From RUG023 sp900315435 (GTDB lineage: Bacteria; Spirochaetota; Spirochaetia; Sphaerochaetales; Sphaerochaetaceae): a DNA stretch of 64,000 bases. Position numbers and translations under genes: made by a program. The notes under the pieces are model-generated. The model had not been told where the DNA came from. It did no database searches and saw only the letters and a program-made list of their open reading frames with translations. Positions 43,245-52,313 of the stretch are shown one piece after another. How positions within the stretch are numbered: position 1 is the first letter of the stretch; each line of letters begins with the position of its first letter. The stretch is from assembly GCA_902788205.1 (NCBI GenBank), contig CADAJJ010000008.1, forward strand, positions 6,545 to 70,544, given 5' to 3'.

Positions 43245-43879
43245 GTGGTTGATTCCTCCAAATAGGTTTGTAATGCGGCTGTGTCTGCCGCATAGGTTTT
43301 CAGGGATTCCTGTTTCAGGATGCCTTCCTTCTCCAGGCTGGAAAGCTCCCGGAAGAGCGTCGCGCGGCTCATGCCGAGGACGCTGCTGAGCGCCTGCTTG
43401 TTCCGGAGGACCACCTTGCCTTGGCTCTGGTGGTCCTGGATGTACAGGCAGAGCCTGCGGTGGGCGCTGGGATCGCTGAGGGAGTTCAGCCTTCCCAAGA
43501 GGAACTGCAGCTTCTCGTTGCAAAACCGCGCGTAGGCCTCCATGGCTTTCGGTTCTTCGAGAAGGCGCATTTTGACCAGCTTCTTGTCCACCAACGCCAA
43601 CGTGGTCTTCGACCTCGCCTGGATGGTGGTGGGGAGACTGGCCTCAAGAAACAGGTTGGAGACGCCGAACAGGCCGCCTTTGCCCACTTGGTTGATCAAC
43701 AGCGCCCCTCCAGTCGCGACTCCGGAGGAGACCCTGATCGAGCCATCACATACCAGCGCCACCTGCGGCTTGCCATCCAGCTGGTCGCTGGTGCGCTCGC
43801 CACGGGCAAGTGTGGAGAGGTGGATTTCCGCTTGGGAGATGTGGCAAAGGCTAAAAAGCCAGTTCTGCGTGGGGTCCAT
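43241..43879 (-). CDS. Crp/Fnr family transcriptional regulator
   Basis: 212 residues: a cyclic-nucleotide-binding-like beta roll (VALVCDGSIRVSSGVATGGA; GKGGLFGVSNLFLEASLPTT) and a C-terminal HTH (NKQALSSVLGMSRATLFREL then SSLEKEGIL). No N-terminal Cys cluster as in Fnr. It is the first gene of an operon with the SsuABC-type importer, so it probably senses something linked to that substrate. Divergent from the BMP gene. Confidence 0.9.
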   Translation of the reverse strand: MDPTQNWLFSLCHISQAEIHLSTLARGERTSDQLDGKPQVALVCDGSIRVSSGVATGGALLINQVGKGGLFGVSNLFLEASLPTTIQARSKTTLALVDKKLVKMRLLEEPKAMEAYARFCNEKLQFLLGRLNSLSDPSAHRRLCLYIQDHQSQGKVVLRNKQALSSVLGMSRATLFRELSSLEKEGILKQESLKTYAADTAALQTYLEESTT

Positions 43880-43967
43880 GCCCAGACTATAGAGTTATAT
43901 CTATTCTTTTTCAATACAAATCGTCTCAAATAAGACTGTTTCTTTGGGGGCTGATGCTGTAAAAGTG

Positions 43968-43996
43968 TTTTGATAAAGATGCATCTGTGGTACAAT
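43968..43996 (+). promoter_or_regulatory. candidate promoter of the nucleoside uptake operon
   Basis: TTTTGA (43968-43973) and TACAAT (43991-43996), 17-base spacer, 40 bases before the BMP start. The divergent interval also contains GTCT-N6-AGAC at 43923-43936, a possible Crp-family half-dyad. Confidence 0.45.
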
Positions 43997-44035
43997 TGGT
44001 GCAATCAAGGTTAATCTTCTTATGGAGGGAAACGA

Positions 44036-45160
44036 ATGAAGAGACTGACTTCTGTGTTGTTGACCATGGGCCTTGCCGCCAGCCTGTTCGCTGGTGGCGC
44101 CTCGGAAACGGCAACACCCGCCGCTCAAGCAGAGGCGAAGAAAGACGACCAGGTGACGATCCGCTTGATGACCGATGCCACGGGTATCGATGACAAGAGC
44201 TTCAACGCCGCCGCGTGGAGGGGCATCGTCCATTTCTACGGGGACACCGTCGAGAACACCAAGAACAGAGGCAAGCTGTATGATGTCGTGACCGCGCAGA
44301 CCCAGGACATGTACATCCCGAACCTGCAGCAGGCGACCGACGAGGGCTACAGCCTGATCTGCGCTACCGGTTTCACGTTTGCCGACGCTTTGCAGCAGGT
44401 CGCGAACCAGAACCCGAGCCAGAAATACATGATTGTCGATGTCGACTGGCTCCAGGGCGACAATATCCTGCAGTTCATCTTCCGCGAGGAAGAGGGCTCC
44501 TACCTGGTCGGCATGGTCGCCGCCTTGCAGGCAAAGGCCGATGGCATCACCGCTCCGAAGTTCGGATTTGTCGGTGGCGTTCCTGGCGCGACCATCACGA
44601 AATTCGAGATGGGCTACATCCAGGGCATCCGCTCCGTCTATCCTGACGCCGAGATCGTCGATTACTACACCAACGATTGGGGTGCTCCGGACAAGGCGAA
44701 GGCCCAGGCCAAGAACTGGTACGATAACGGCGTCTACTGCATCTTCTCCGCCGCAGGCGGAAGCGGCAACGGCACCATCGCGCAGGCAAAGGAATACCGC
44801 TTGCAGGGCAAGAACGTCTGGGCGATCGGCGTCGATTCCGACCAGTACGAGGATGGCCTGTATGCCGACGGCAAGTCTGCCGTCCTGACCAGTATGGTCA
44901 AGAAGGTCGAGACCGCCACCGAGCTTGCCCTCAACATGGTCAAGGATGGCCAGTTCAAGGGCCAGGTCATGCATATGGGTATGGCTGAGAGTGGTGTGGA
45001 TTACTCTTCCGCCAACGCGGCCCTGTCCAGCAGTGTCACCAAAGCGGTGGACGCCGCCAAGGCCGACATCATCAGTGGCAAGATCAAGATCTACGGCAAG
45101 TATTCGGAAGCTCTGGCTGCCGGTGCCGTTCCTCAGGGTCTCGCCGCGAAGGACGACTGA
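44036..45160 (+). CDS. BMP/PnrA family nucleoside-binding lipoprotein
   Basis: 374 residues with a signal peptide (TMGLAASLFAGGASE; it lacks a canonical lipobox Cys, so it may be soluble periplasmic). The Bmp fold is clear: DATGIDDKSFNAAAWRGIVH, ICATGFTFADALQQVANQNP, FVGGVPGATITKFEMGYIQG, and IGVDSDQYED. PnrA-type proteins bind purine nucleosides in spirochaetes. First gene of the uptake/salvage operon, followed by an attenuator-like hairpin that would leave it more abundant than the membrane parts. Confidence 0.93.
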   Translation: MKRLTSVLLTMGLAASLFAGGASETATPAAQAEAKKDDQVTIRLMTDATGIDDKSFNAAAWRGIVHFYGDTVENTKNRGKLYDVVTAQTQDMYIPNLQQATDEGYSLICATGFTFADALQQVANQNPSQKYMIVDVDWLQGDNILQFIFREEEGSYLVGMVAALQAKADGITAPKFGFVGGVPGATITKFEMGYIQGIRSVYPDAEIVDYYTNDWGAPDKAKAQAKNWYDNGVYCIFSAAGGSGNGTIAQAKEYRLQGKNVWAIGVDSDQYEDGLYADGKSAVLTSMVKKVETATELALNMVKDGQFKGQVMHMGMAESGVDYSSANAALSSSVTKAVDAAKADIISGKIKIYGKYSEALAAGAVPQGLAAKDD

Positions 45161-45179
45161 TTCCTTGTGTTCGCGAGAA

Positions 45180-45208
45180 GGCGGCGTGCGGTTGCATGCC
45201 GCCCTTTT
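45180..45208 (+). terminator. attenuator-like hairpin inside the nucleoside operon
   Basis: Stem GGCGGC-G-TGC with GCA-T-GCCGCC (45180-45189/45194-45203), then CTTTT. It lies between the binding-protein gene and the ATPase gene and probably ends part of the transcripts. Confidence 0.7.
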
Positions 45209-45251
45209 ATCTAAGGTATTCGTCGAGTGCCTTACGTAGAAGGAGCTCAGT

Positions 45252-46784
45252 TTGGCAGAAACATACGCGATTGAAATGAACGGGATCACCAAGACCTTCC
45301 CGGGCATCGTCGCCAATGACCACGTGACGCTTGACGTGCGGCAGGGTGAGGTGTTGGCATTGCTCGGAGAGAACGGCGCGGGAAAATCCACGTTGATGTC
45401 GATTCTCTTCGGCGCTTACAGCGCTGATGCGGGAACCATCAGGATCTACGGGGAGGAAGTCCAGATCAAGAACCCGAACGTAGCCACCGAACTGGGTATC
45501 GGTATGGTGCATCAGCATTTCAAGCTGGTGCACAACTATACGGTCACCCAGAACATCGTCCTCGGCATGGAGCCGAGGAACAAGTTCGGCCTGCTTGACC
45601 TGGAAAGCGCGGAAAAGCGCGTGCGGGACCTGACCGGCAGGTATGGCCTGAATGTCGACTGCGACGCCGTCATCGATGACATCACGGTCGGCCAGCAGCA
45701 GCGCGTCGAGATCCTGAAGGTGTTGTACCGTAACGCCAACATCATTATTTTCGATGAGCCGACCGCGGTGCTGACCCCCCAGGAAATCGACGAACTGATG
45801 GACATCATCCGCCTGTTGAAGAACGAGGGCAAGACGATTGTCCTGATTACCCATAAGTTGAAGGAAATCAAGGCGGTAGCGGACCGTTGCACGGTCCTGC
45901 GCCGCGGAAAGGTGATTGGTACCGTCGATGTCGGCAAGGTGACCGAGGAGGACCTTGCCGAGATGATGGTTGGTCGCGCGGTCAAGTTCGAGTTGGAAAA
46001 GACGCCTTGCAAGCCCGGGAAGGTGATGCTTTCGGTCAAGGATTTGGAAATCCATGACAGCCTGGGGAACAAGAAGGTCCACGACCTTTCCTTCGACGTG
46101 CGGGAAGGAGAGATCCTCGGTATCGCCGGTGTCGACGGCAACGGCCAGAGCGAGCTGCTGTACGGTCTGACCGGCCTGCTGCCGGTGCAAGGCGGCACCA
46201 TCACCCTTGACGGCAGGGATATCACCCGCATGACGATCAGGGAGCGCATCGAGTGCGGTCTGGGCCATATTCCCGAGGACCGCCAGAAGCACGGCATCGT
46301 CCAGCAGTTCACCATCAGCGAGAACGGCGCCCTGAAGGACTACTACAAGCGTTACGCAGGCAAGATGGGGGTTCTGGATTACCACGCGATGACGGAGAAC
46401 GCCGCAAGCCTGATCAAGCAGTTCGACATCCGTGCCGGCGAGGGAGCCCAGACTCCCGCCGGATCCCTGTCCGGTGGCAACCAGCAGAAGGTGATTGTCG
46501 CTCGCGAGATCAGCCTGTCTCCGAAGGTGCTGCTCGTCGCCCAACCTACCCGTGGTCTGGATGTGGGGGCGATCGAGTATATCCGGCGCCGCCTGCTTGA
46601 CGAGCGCGACAAGGGTCGTGCCATCCTGCTCGTCTCCTTCGAGCTGGACGAGATCATGAACCTGTGCGACCGCATCGCCACCATCAGCAAGGGCACCTTG
46701 GTCGGCACCTATCGGGCTGGCGAGGTTTCCGAGCGCGATATCGGCATGATGATGGCTGGTTCCCGCAAGAAGGAGGACGCGTGA
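45252..46784 (+). CDS. nucleoside ABC transporter, double ATP-binding protein (NupA/YufO type)
   Basis: 510 residues holding two ABC domains. First: Walker A GENGAGKSTL, signature region VGQQQRVEIL, Walker B IIIFDEPTAVLTPQE. Second (from about 260): degenerate Walker A GVDGNGQSE, signature SLSGGNQQKVIVAREI and a DEP-less Walker B LLVAQPTRGLDVGA. This is the normal asymmetric pattern for this and the sugar CUT2 type. Start is TTG 45252, supported by AAGGAG. Energises purine nucleoside import. Confidence 0.93.
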   Translation: MAETYAIEMNGITKTFPGIVANDHVTLDVRQGEVLALLGENGAGKSTLMSILFGAYSADAGTIRIYGEEVQIKNPNVATELGIGMVHQHFKLVHNYTVTQNIVLGMEPRNKFGLLDLESAEKRVRDLTGRYGLNVDCDAVIDDITVGQQQRVEILKVLYRNANIIIFDEPTAVLTPQEIDELMDIIRLLKNEGKTIVLITHKLKEIKAVADRCTVLRRGKVIGTVDVGKVTEEDLAEMMVGRAVKFELEKTPCKPGKVMLSVKDLEIHDSLGNKKVHDLSFDVREGEILGIAGVDGNGQSELLYGLTGLLPVQGGTITLDGRDITRMTIRERIECGLGHIPEDRQKHGIVQQFTISENGALKDYYKRYAGKMGVLDYHAMTENAASLIKQFDIRAGEGAQTPAGSLSGGNQQKVIVAREISLSPKVLLVAQPTRGLDVGAIEYIRRRLLDERDKGRAILLVSFELDEIMNLCDRIATISKGTLVGTYRAGEVSERDIGMMMAGSRKKEDA

Positions 46785-47905
46785 TGCAGAAAAGTGATCG
46801 AAATCAGAAGGACCTGGCACTCCGCCTCCTTGAATCCAACGGGTTCATCTCGGTCCTTGTCGTCATCCTGGGCTTTTTGGCCGGTACCATCCTGGTGCTC
46901 TTGGTCGGAAGGAACCCGGGGAACATGTACAAGGCCATCTTGCAGGCGCTCAGCGGCTACAACATGGACAACGGGAAGATGAATGTCCGCTATGTCTTCG
47001 AGACCTTCAACTATGCTGTCCCCTACATCCTTTGCGGACTCTCGATGGGCTTTGCCGAGCGTGTCGGCCTTTTCAACATCGGTGGCGAGGGCCAGTACAT
47101 CATGGGCATGACCGTCGCCGAGGTCTTCGCCTTGCTCGGGCCGCAGGTTCCAGGGTTGCACTGGTTTGCCTGCCTGGTCCTGGCAACCCTTGCCGGCGCG
47201 CTGTGGGGTGGGGTGGTCGGCGTCCTGAAGGCGAAGTACGAGGTCAGCGAGGTTGTCGGCACGATCATGCTGAACTATACCGCCCTGTACCTTTCCCGCA
47301 TCATCTGCCTGCGCCTGCCTGGCGCCAACACCTACAAGACCGCCAACTACCCGGAGACGGCAACGCTGTTCAACTCCCTGTTCGACAAGTGGACCAACCA
47401 CTCGATGCTGAACAATGGCCTTTTCTTCATGTTCTTCTGCGTGCTGCTGTATTGGTTCGTCATGGAGAAGACCTCGCTTGGCTATGGTATGAGAGCCACC
47501 GGCTTCAACCGGGAGGCGGCAAGGGCGAGCGGTATCCCCGTCACCCGGAGCATCGCCCTCTCGATGGCGATTGCCGGAGCTTTCGCCGGGCTTGCCGGAG
47601 GCATCGTCGCCCTCGGCTCGTTCCGCTATGGCCGTGTCATCAGCGGCATGGACAACTACGGCTTCGACGGCATCGCCGTCGCCCTTGTCGGAAACTGCCA
47701 TGCGCTGGGGACGATGGTGGCAGGCTACCTCTTCGGCTTGCTGAAGAACGCCCAGCCGCTGATGCAGTCCCGCAATATCCCGAAGGAAATCACCTTCATC
47801 ATCCAGGGCCTGATCGTCGTCTTTATCGCCCTGCGCAGCGGCGTCGTCCTGATCCGCCAGAATCTGGAGAAACGCAGACTGGCAAAGGAGATTGCATCCG
47901 AATGA
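46784..47905 (+). CDS. nucleoside ABC transporter permease (YufP type)
   Basis: 373 residues with about nine helices and the BPD_transp_2 core: MGFAERVGLFNIGGEGQYIM, TIMLNYTALYLSRI, MRATGFNREAARASGIPV and IAGAFAGLAGGIVALGSFRY. The ATG shares a base with the ATPase stop (TGATG). Forms a heterodimer with the next gene product. Confidence 0.93.
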   Translation: MQKSDRNQKDLALRLLESNGFISVLVVILGFLAGTILVLLVGRNPGNMYKAILQALSGYNMDNGKMNVRYVFETFNYAVPYILCGLSMGFAERVGLFNIGGEGQYIMGMTVAEVFALLGPQVPGLHWFACLVLATLAGALWGGVVGVLKAKYEVSEVVGTIMLNYTALYLSRIICLRLPGANTYKTANYPETATLFNSLFDKWTNHSMLNNGLFFMFFCVLLYWFVMEKTSLGYGMRATGFNREAARASGIPVTRSIALSMAIAGAFAGLAGGIVALGSFRYGRVISGMDNYGFDGIAVALVGNCHALGTMVAGYLFGLLKNAQPLMQSRNIPKEITFIIQGLIVVFIALRSGVVLIRQNLEKRRLAKEIASE

Positions 47906-48813
47906 GCCTTATCCTTGGTATGATTCCCATGATTCTGATGATGGTGGCGCCGATTCTGATCTGCGCCATCGGCGGCATGATCAGCGAGCGCAGTGGTGTC
48001 ACCAACATCGCCCTCGAGGGTCTGCTCTGTTTCGGTGGTTGCTCGGCCGCGATCGCCCACAAGCTGTTCGAGCTTGCCGGTGTCAGCCACAGTCTTTCCA
48101 TCGTGGTCTCCCTTTGTATCGGTTCGGTCATTGCCGGCCTGATCAGCCTGATCCATGCCTATACCGCCATCGACCTGGGCGCCGACCAGACGATCAGCGG
48201 TACCGGCATCAACCTTCTTGCCAACGGCGCGACGATTTTCGCCAGCCAGATCTTCTTCAAGGCCGACCGCACCAAGGAGTTCCAGATGGGTATGCAGACA
48301 GACCGTCTGGGCATCTATCCGACTGCCTATATCGCCATCGCCGTGGTGTTGCTCGCCTGGTTCGTCCTCTACAAGCTGCCCTATGGCATGCACTTGCGCG
48401 CCTGTGGCGAGCATCCTGCCGCCGCTGAGTCGGTAGGCATCAACGTGCGCCGCATCCGCTACCAGGCGGTCCTGGTCAGTGGAATCCTTGGCGGACTTGC
48501 CGGTGGCTGCTGCGTGCTGACCCAGACCATCCAGTACACCTCGAACACGATCAACGGCAAGGGCTTCATCGCGCTGGCCGCTGTCAGCTTCGGCCGCTGG
48601 ACTCCGCTTGGCGTCACGTTGGCTTCCCTGCTCTTCGGGGCGGCCCAGGCGTTCAGCGTCATCGCCACCAACTTCGGGGCGCTGCGCGTGCTGCCAAGCG
48701 ATTTCTTCAACATCCTTCCCTATGTCATCACGCTCGTCGCGCTGATTTTCACCAGCGGCAAGAACTATGCGCCGCTTGATGTCGGCAAACCCTATACCAA
48801 AGGAGCATCCTGA
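47902..48813 (+). CDS. nucleoside ABC transporter permease (YufQ type)
   Basis: 303 residues, second BPD_transp_2 permease: GGMISERSGVTNIALEGLLC at the N terminus, LGADQTISGTGINLLANGAT, and LRACGEHPAAAESVGINVRR near residue 165. ATGA overlap with the preceding gene and with deoD after it. Confidence 0.93.
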   Translation: MSLILGMIPMILMMVAPILICAIGGMISERSGVTNIALEGLLCFGGCSAAIAHKLFELAGVSHSLSIVVSLCIGSVIAGLISLIHAYTAIDLGADQTISGTGINLLANGATIFASQIFFKADRTKEFQMGMQTDRLGIYPTAYIAIAVVLLAWFVLYKLPYGMHLRACGEHPAAAESVGINVRRIRYQAVLVSGILGGLAGGCCVLTQTIQYTSNTINGKGFIALAAVSFGRWTPLGVTLASLLFGAAQAFSVIATNFGALRVLPSDFFNILPYVITLVALIFTSGKNYAPLDVGKPYTKGAS

Positions 48814-49532
48814 TGACACCGCACAACCGTGCAGAGGCAGGGGCGTTCGCCCCTGTCGTTTTGGCCCCGGGGGACCCCCAGCGGGCCAAATTTGTATCCG
48901 AGCAATACCTGGCTGACGCCAGGCTTGTCACCGACGTGCGTGGGATGCCGGGCTACACTGGTTCCTACAAGGGGCGTCCGGTGTCGGTCATGGCCACCGG
49001 CATGGGAGAGGGCTCGATCGGCATCTACTCCTACGAGCTCTACGCTTTTTACGGCGTCCAGGCGATTATCCGCATCGGCACCTCCGGAGGCCTGCGGAAG
49101 GAACTGCATGTCGGAGACCTGGTTGGGGCGATGAGCGCCTCGACCGATGGCGGGTACGCCAGACAGTATGGCCTGGATGGAAGCTTCAGTCCCTGCGCCG
49201 ATTACCAGATGCTGTCGATGGCAATGGACGCGGCCCGCAAGCTTGGTTATCCGATGGTGGCCGGCCAGGTCTTCTCCAGCGAGTATTTTTCCCAATACAA
49301 TGCCCGGGGACCGGAGAGCTGGAAGGATTGGGCGAGGGTGGGGGCGCTGGTCCAGGACATGGAAACCTATGCCCTGTATTGCAACGCCGCCTTCCTCGGG
49401 CGTCGCGCCCTCTCGATCCTGACCATGACCGACAACGTGGCCACCGGGGAGAGCTTCAAGGACGAGGAGCGGATGGAAGGGAACCGGCGCATGATTGAGG
49501 TAGCCCTGGAGGTCGCACATGACCTTTTCTGA
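48813..49532 (+). CDS. deoD: purine-nucleoside phosphorylase
   Basis: 239 residues, hexameric NP-I family: VVLAPGDPQRAKFVSEQYL and the phosphate-binding arginine in IIRIGTSGGLRKELHVGD, with VQDMETYALYCNAAFLGRRA near the C terminus and the catalytic Asp in TMTDNVATGE. Splits imported purine nucleosides to base and ribose-1-phosphate. Its ATG overlaps the permease stop, linking salvage directly to uptake. A uridine-phosphorylase activity is less likely. Confidence 0.93.
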   Translation: MTPHNRAEAGAFAPVVLAPGDPQRAKFVSEQYLADARLVTDVRGMPGYTGSYKGRPVSVMATGMGEGSIGIYSYELYAFYGVQAIIRIGTSGGLRKELHVGDLVGAMSASTDGGYARQYGLDGSFSPCADYQMLSMAMDAARKLGYPMVAGQVFSSEYFSQYNARGPESWKDWARVGALVQDMETYALYCNAAFLGRRALSILTMTDNVATGESFKDEERMEGNRRMIEVALEVAHDLF

Positions 49533-50121
49533 GGCGATGGAGCACCGGTTCGCGTGCCGCTCCTACCAGGACAAGCAGATTCCCAAGGAAGACTTGGAGC
49601 AGATCCTGGAGTGGGGGAGGTTGACCCCGACTTCCTTTGGGTGGGAAGCGTGGAGTTTCCATGTGGTGGAAGGAAAGAGGCGCGTGGCGCTTTGCCAGGC
49701 GTCCTTTGGACAGGAGAGTGTCCTGCAGGCTCCTGTTTCCATCGTCCTGCTTGCCCGTACCGCCTCTTTTTACGATCCTGACGGTCCCTTTATCCACCAG
49801 CGGGCCAGCCGTATGTGGGACGAGCAGGCGGCCATCGAGGATTTCCGCGGGTTCTACCAGATGCTCCGCGACAAGGGGGAGTTGGACGCCTGGTCGCGCA
49901 GCCAGTGCTATATCGCCGCTGGCAACATGACGACGGGAGCGAAGACGATCGGTATCGATAGCGTGATTCTCGAGGGCTTTGACGCGGAAGCCGTGCTCAA
50001 GGTGCTGGGGCTGGATGGGAACGAGTGGATTCCCGCTCTGGTCATTCCTTTCGGGTATGCCGCCTGTCCCGAGGCTCCCAAGATCCGGGAGCCCAGGAGC
50101 CGGCTGGTGGTCTTCGATTAG
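49519..50121 (+). CDS. nitroreductase family NAD(P)H-dependent oxidoreductase
   Basis: 200 residues of the FMN-dependent fold: MEHRFACRSYQDKQIPKEDL, LEWGRLTPTSFGWEAWSFHV, and PALVIPFGYAACPEA near the end. The start overlaps deoD by 14 bases, so it belongs to the nucleoside operon, though no link between the functions is obvious. A second nitroreductase (20564) belongs to a different subgroup. Confidence 0.88.
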   Translation: MTFSEAMEHRFACRSYQDKQIPKEDLEQILEWGRLTPTSFGWEAWSFHVVEGKRRVALCQASFGQESVLQAPVSIVLLARTASFYDPDGPFIHQRASRMWDEQAAIEDFRGFYQMLRDKGELDAWSRSQCYIAAGNMTTGAKTIGIDSVILEGFDAEAVLKVLGLDGNEWIPALVIPFGYAACPEAPKIREPRSRLVVFD

Positions 50122-51029
50122 GCGAGATTCCTGACGGCTTGCTCCACCAGAGGCCAGAAACGGGACTGGTCGGCATGCAGCATCACCAGCGTGTTGCCTT
50201 CTTTGCCCGTGTCCACCGTCTCGCCGTAGCGCTCGCTTTTTCGATCAGTCACACAACAGAGGCTCTTCCAGCTTCCGCTGAACATGAGCGGGTCGAGCAG
50301 GTAGGCGATGCAGCACGGGTCGTGCATCGCGGGGCACTCGCGGACCACGCTGGTGCAGCTTTGGTAATAGGTCTCCATGCAGTGGCCGAAGAGCTTCGCG
50401 GCCTTGCCGCCAAAGGTTTTCAGCTTGTCCAGTTCCTGCCGGCCCAGGGTGACCTGGGTCGTCACATCCAGCGGCATCAGGATTGTCCTGACCCCGCTGC
50501 GGAACACATAGTCCGCGGCTTCCGGGTCGTCGAAGCTGTTGAACTCGGCGTATGGGGTGACGTTCCCCCCGGCCAGGCTGCCTCCCATGACGACCAGCTC
50601 GCCTACGGAATCTTTCCAGGCGGGTTCTTCCTGCATCACTCGGGCGATGTCGGTCAACGGGCCGGTGGCGACCACGGTAATCTGGCCAGGATGTTCCAAA
50701 ACATGCTGTTTCAGAAAGGCGATGCCGTCTCCCTTGCTGGTGTTGTCCTGGTAGTGCGGGAAGGGAAAGCAGGCCATTCCGTCGGCTCCGTGGATGTTCC
50801 CTCCGACGACCGGTTCCCGCTTGAGGGGCCGGTGGCTGCCTTCGTACACCGGGACATCCCTTCCCAGGTACCGGACTACGTTGAGCGTGTTGGGAAGCGT
50901 ATGCTCGATCAGCTTGTTCCCATAGGTGGCGACAATCCCGTCCACCTGGACTTCCTTGCTTCCGAACGCGATAAGTTCGGCGACCATGTCGTCAAGCCCC
51001 GTATCCACGTCCATCACCAAGCGTTTCAT
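50118..51029 (-). CDS. inosine/uridine-preferring nucleoside hydrolase
   Basis: 303 residues: the metal-binding N terminus LVMDVDTGLDDMVAELIAFG, ATGPLTDIARVM, and GGSLAGGNVTPYAEFNSFDD (the N-x-x-x-D motif). The family hydrolyses ribonucleosides to base and ribose. ATG 51029 is set by GGAGGA upstream. Convergent with the nucleoside operon, with a 4-base overlap. It complements DeoD in nucleoside breakdown. Confidence 0.92.
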   Translation of the reverse strand: MKRLVMDVDTGLDDMVAELIAFGSKEVQVDGIVATYGNKLIEHTLPNTLNVVRYLGRDVPVYEGSHRPLKREPVVGGNIHGADGMACFPFPHYQDNTSKGDGIAFLKQHVLEHPGQITVVATGPLTDIARVMQEEPAWKDSVGELVVMGGSLAGGNVTPYAEFNSFDDPEAADYVFRSGVRTILMPLDVTTQVTLGRQELDKLKTFGGKAAKLFGHCMETYYQSCTSVVRECPAMHDPCCIAYLLDPLMFSGSWKSLCCVTDRKSERYGETVDTGKEGNTLVMLHADQSRFWPLVEQAVRNLA

Positions 51030-51125
51030 ATCGGTTGTCCTCCAATAGGTACCATACACGAAAAGGAAGGGCTCTGACAAAGGGGAGCGCTTACGCTATA
51101 CTAGCTTCCGAATGGAGGATTCGTC

Positions 51126-52313
51126 ATGGCTCTTGTGCGTGTGCATGGTGTGGTGAAGGATTACGAGTGGGGGACTGGCGACACGATCCCCGAGTTGCTT
51201 GGATACCCTGCGGACGGGAAGCCCCAGGCTGAATATTGGATGGGGACCCACCCGTCAGGAGAAGCAAGGCTGGACGACGGGACCAGGCTTTCCGAATTTC
51301 TGGAGAAGCGCGCGCCGGTCTGGCTGGGGGAAGGACATATCAGGCGCTTCGGGGCGAAGCTCCCCTTCCTGTTCAAGATCCTTGCCATCGCCAAGCCTCT
51401 CTCCATCCAATGCCATCCGACCACGGAGCAAGCCCGGGCGGGGTGGAAGAAAGAGGCGCGGCTGCGCCTTGATGATCCCGACCCAAGCCATTGGGACTAC
51501 CAGGATGACAACCGGAAAGCCGAAGTGCTCTACGCCCTTTCCCCGGTGACCGCCATGTGCTCGTTCCGTCCATTCGAGGAAATCCGCAGGGATTTTGAGC
51601 GATTGATGCCGGATGGCTATCGGAAGTACCTGCACCCCGAGCATCAGGGAGATGCAGGGCTCTCGGAGCTTTTCTCCCGTCTCTACACGTTGGACAAGGA
51701 ATCGCTGAAGCTTTGCATCGGCGAGTATCTGGCCAACTTGGCAGAGAGCGACCTGCCCTTGCAGAACGGCCCCTTCCTGGAGCCGAAGGGCATCGTCCTG
51801 GAGGCCGCGAAGACATATCCTGTCGACCCAGGCCTCTTCTGCCCCTTCCTGTTGCATGTCCTGCACCTCGCTCCCGGCGAGGCGGTCTTTCTGAGGCCGG
51901 ACACGCTGCATGCCTATACCCGTGGCGTGGGCCTGGAGCTGATGAGCGCCAGCGACAACGTCCTGCGTGGTGGCTTGACCCACAAGAAGGTCGACGTGCC
52001 GGAACTGCTCAGCCTGCTGGAGATTGCCGGCGGAGAACAGAAGCTCTGCGAGGAACAGGTGGTGGCGGACGGCCGGGTTCGGGTCGTGACTCCGACCGAG
52101 GAATTCGCCCTGTATGTCCTCCCGGCAGGACTGTATCACGTGGACCAACCGAGCGTGGAGATTTTCTTCTGCACGGAAGGAAAGGCGAAAATCTCCAGCG
52201 GGGCCGAGTGGCAGACCATCCGCAAGGGGGAGTGCTGGGTCAAGAGCGCCTCGACCGGCCGCTATCAGGTCAAGGTCGAGGGGACGCTTTTCAGCGCCAC
52301 CACGGGCGCGTGA
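51126..52313 (+). CDS. manA: mannose-6-phosphate isomerase, class I
   Basis: 395 residues: DYEWGTGDTIPELLGYP and AEYWMGTHPSGEA in the N-terminal part, the zinc-site segment PLSIQCHPTTEQA (H and the nearby Q/E), and FLRPDTLHAYTRGVGLELMS in the C-terminal cupin. Interconverts mannose-6-P and fructose-6-P. ATG follows GGAGG. It is followed by an exonuclease gene with a one-base overlap. Confidence 0.93.
   Translation: MALVRVHGVVKDYEWGTGDTIPELLGYPADGKPQAEYWMGTHPSGEARLDDGTRLSEFLEKRAPVWLGEGHIRRFGAKLPFLFKILAIAKPLSIQCHPTTEQARAGWKKEARLRLDDPDPSHWDYQDDNRKAEVLYALSPVTAMCSFRPFEEIRRDFERLMPDGYRKYLHPEHQGDAGLSELFSRLYTLDKESLKLCIGEYLANLAESDLPLQNGPFLEPKGIVLEAAKTYPVDPGLFCPFLLHVLHLAPGEAVFLRPDTLHAYTRGVGLELMSASDNVLRGGLTHKKVDVPELLSLLEIAGGEQKLCEEQVVADGRVRVVTPTEEFALYVLPAGLYHVDQPSVEIFFCTEGKAKISSGAEWQTIRKGECWVKSASTGRYQVKVEGTLFSATTGA

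Noticed and set aside
43880..44035. purine riboswitch before the nucleoside operon
   Set aside because: The interval is short and shows no three-way-junction aptamer; a simple promoter and ribosome site suffice.
45207..46820. 537-residue minus-strand frame over the nucleoside ATPase gene
   Set aside because: Shadow of a gene with complete ABC motifs.
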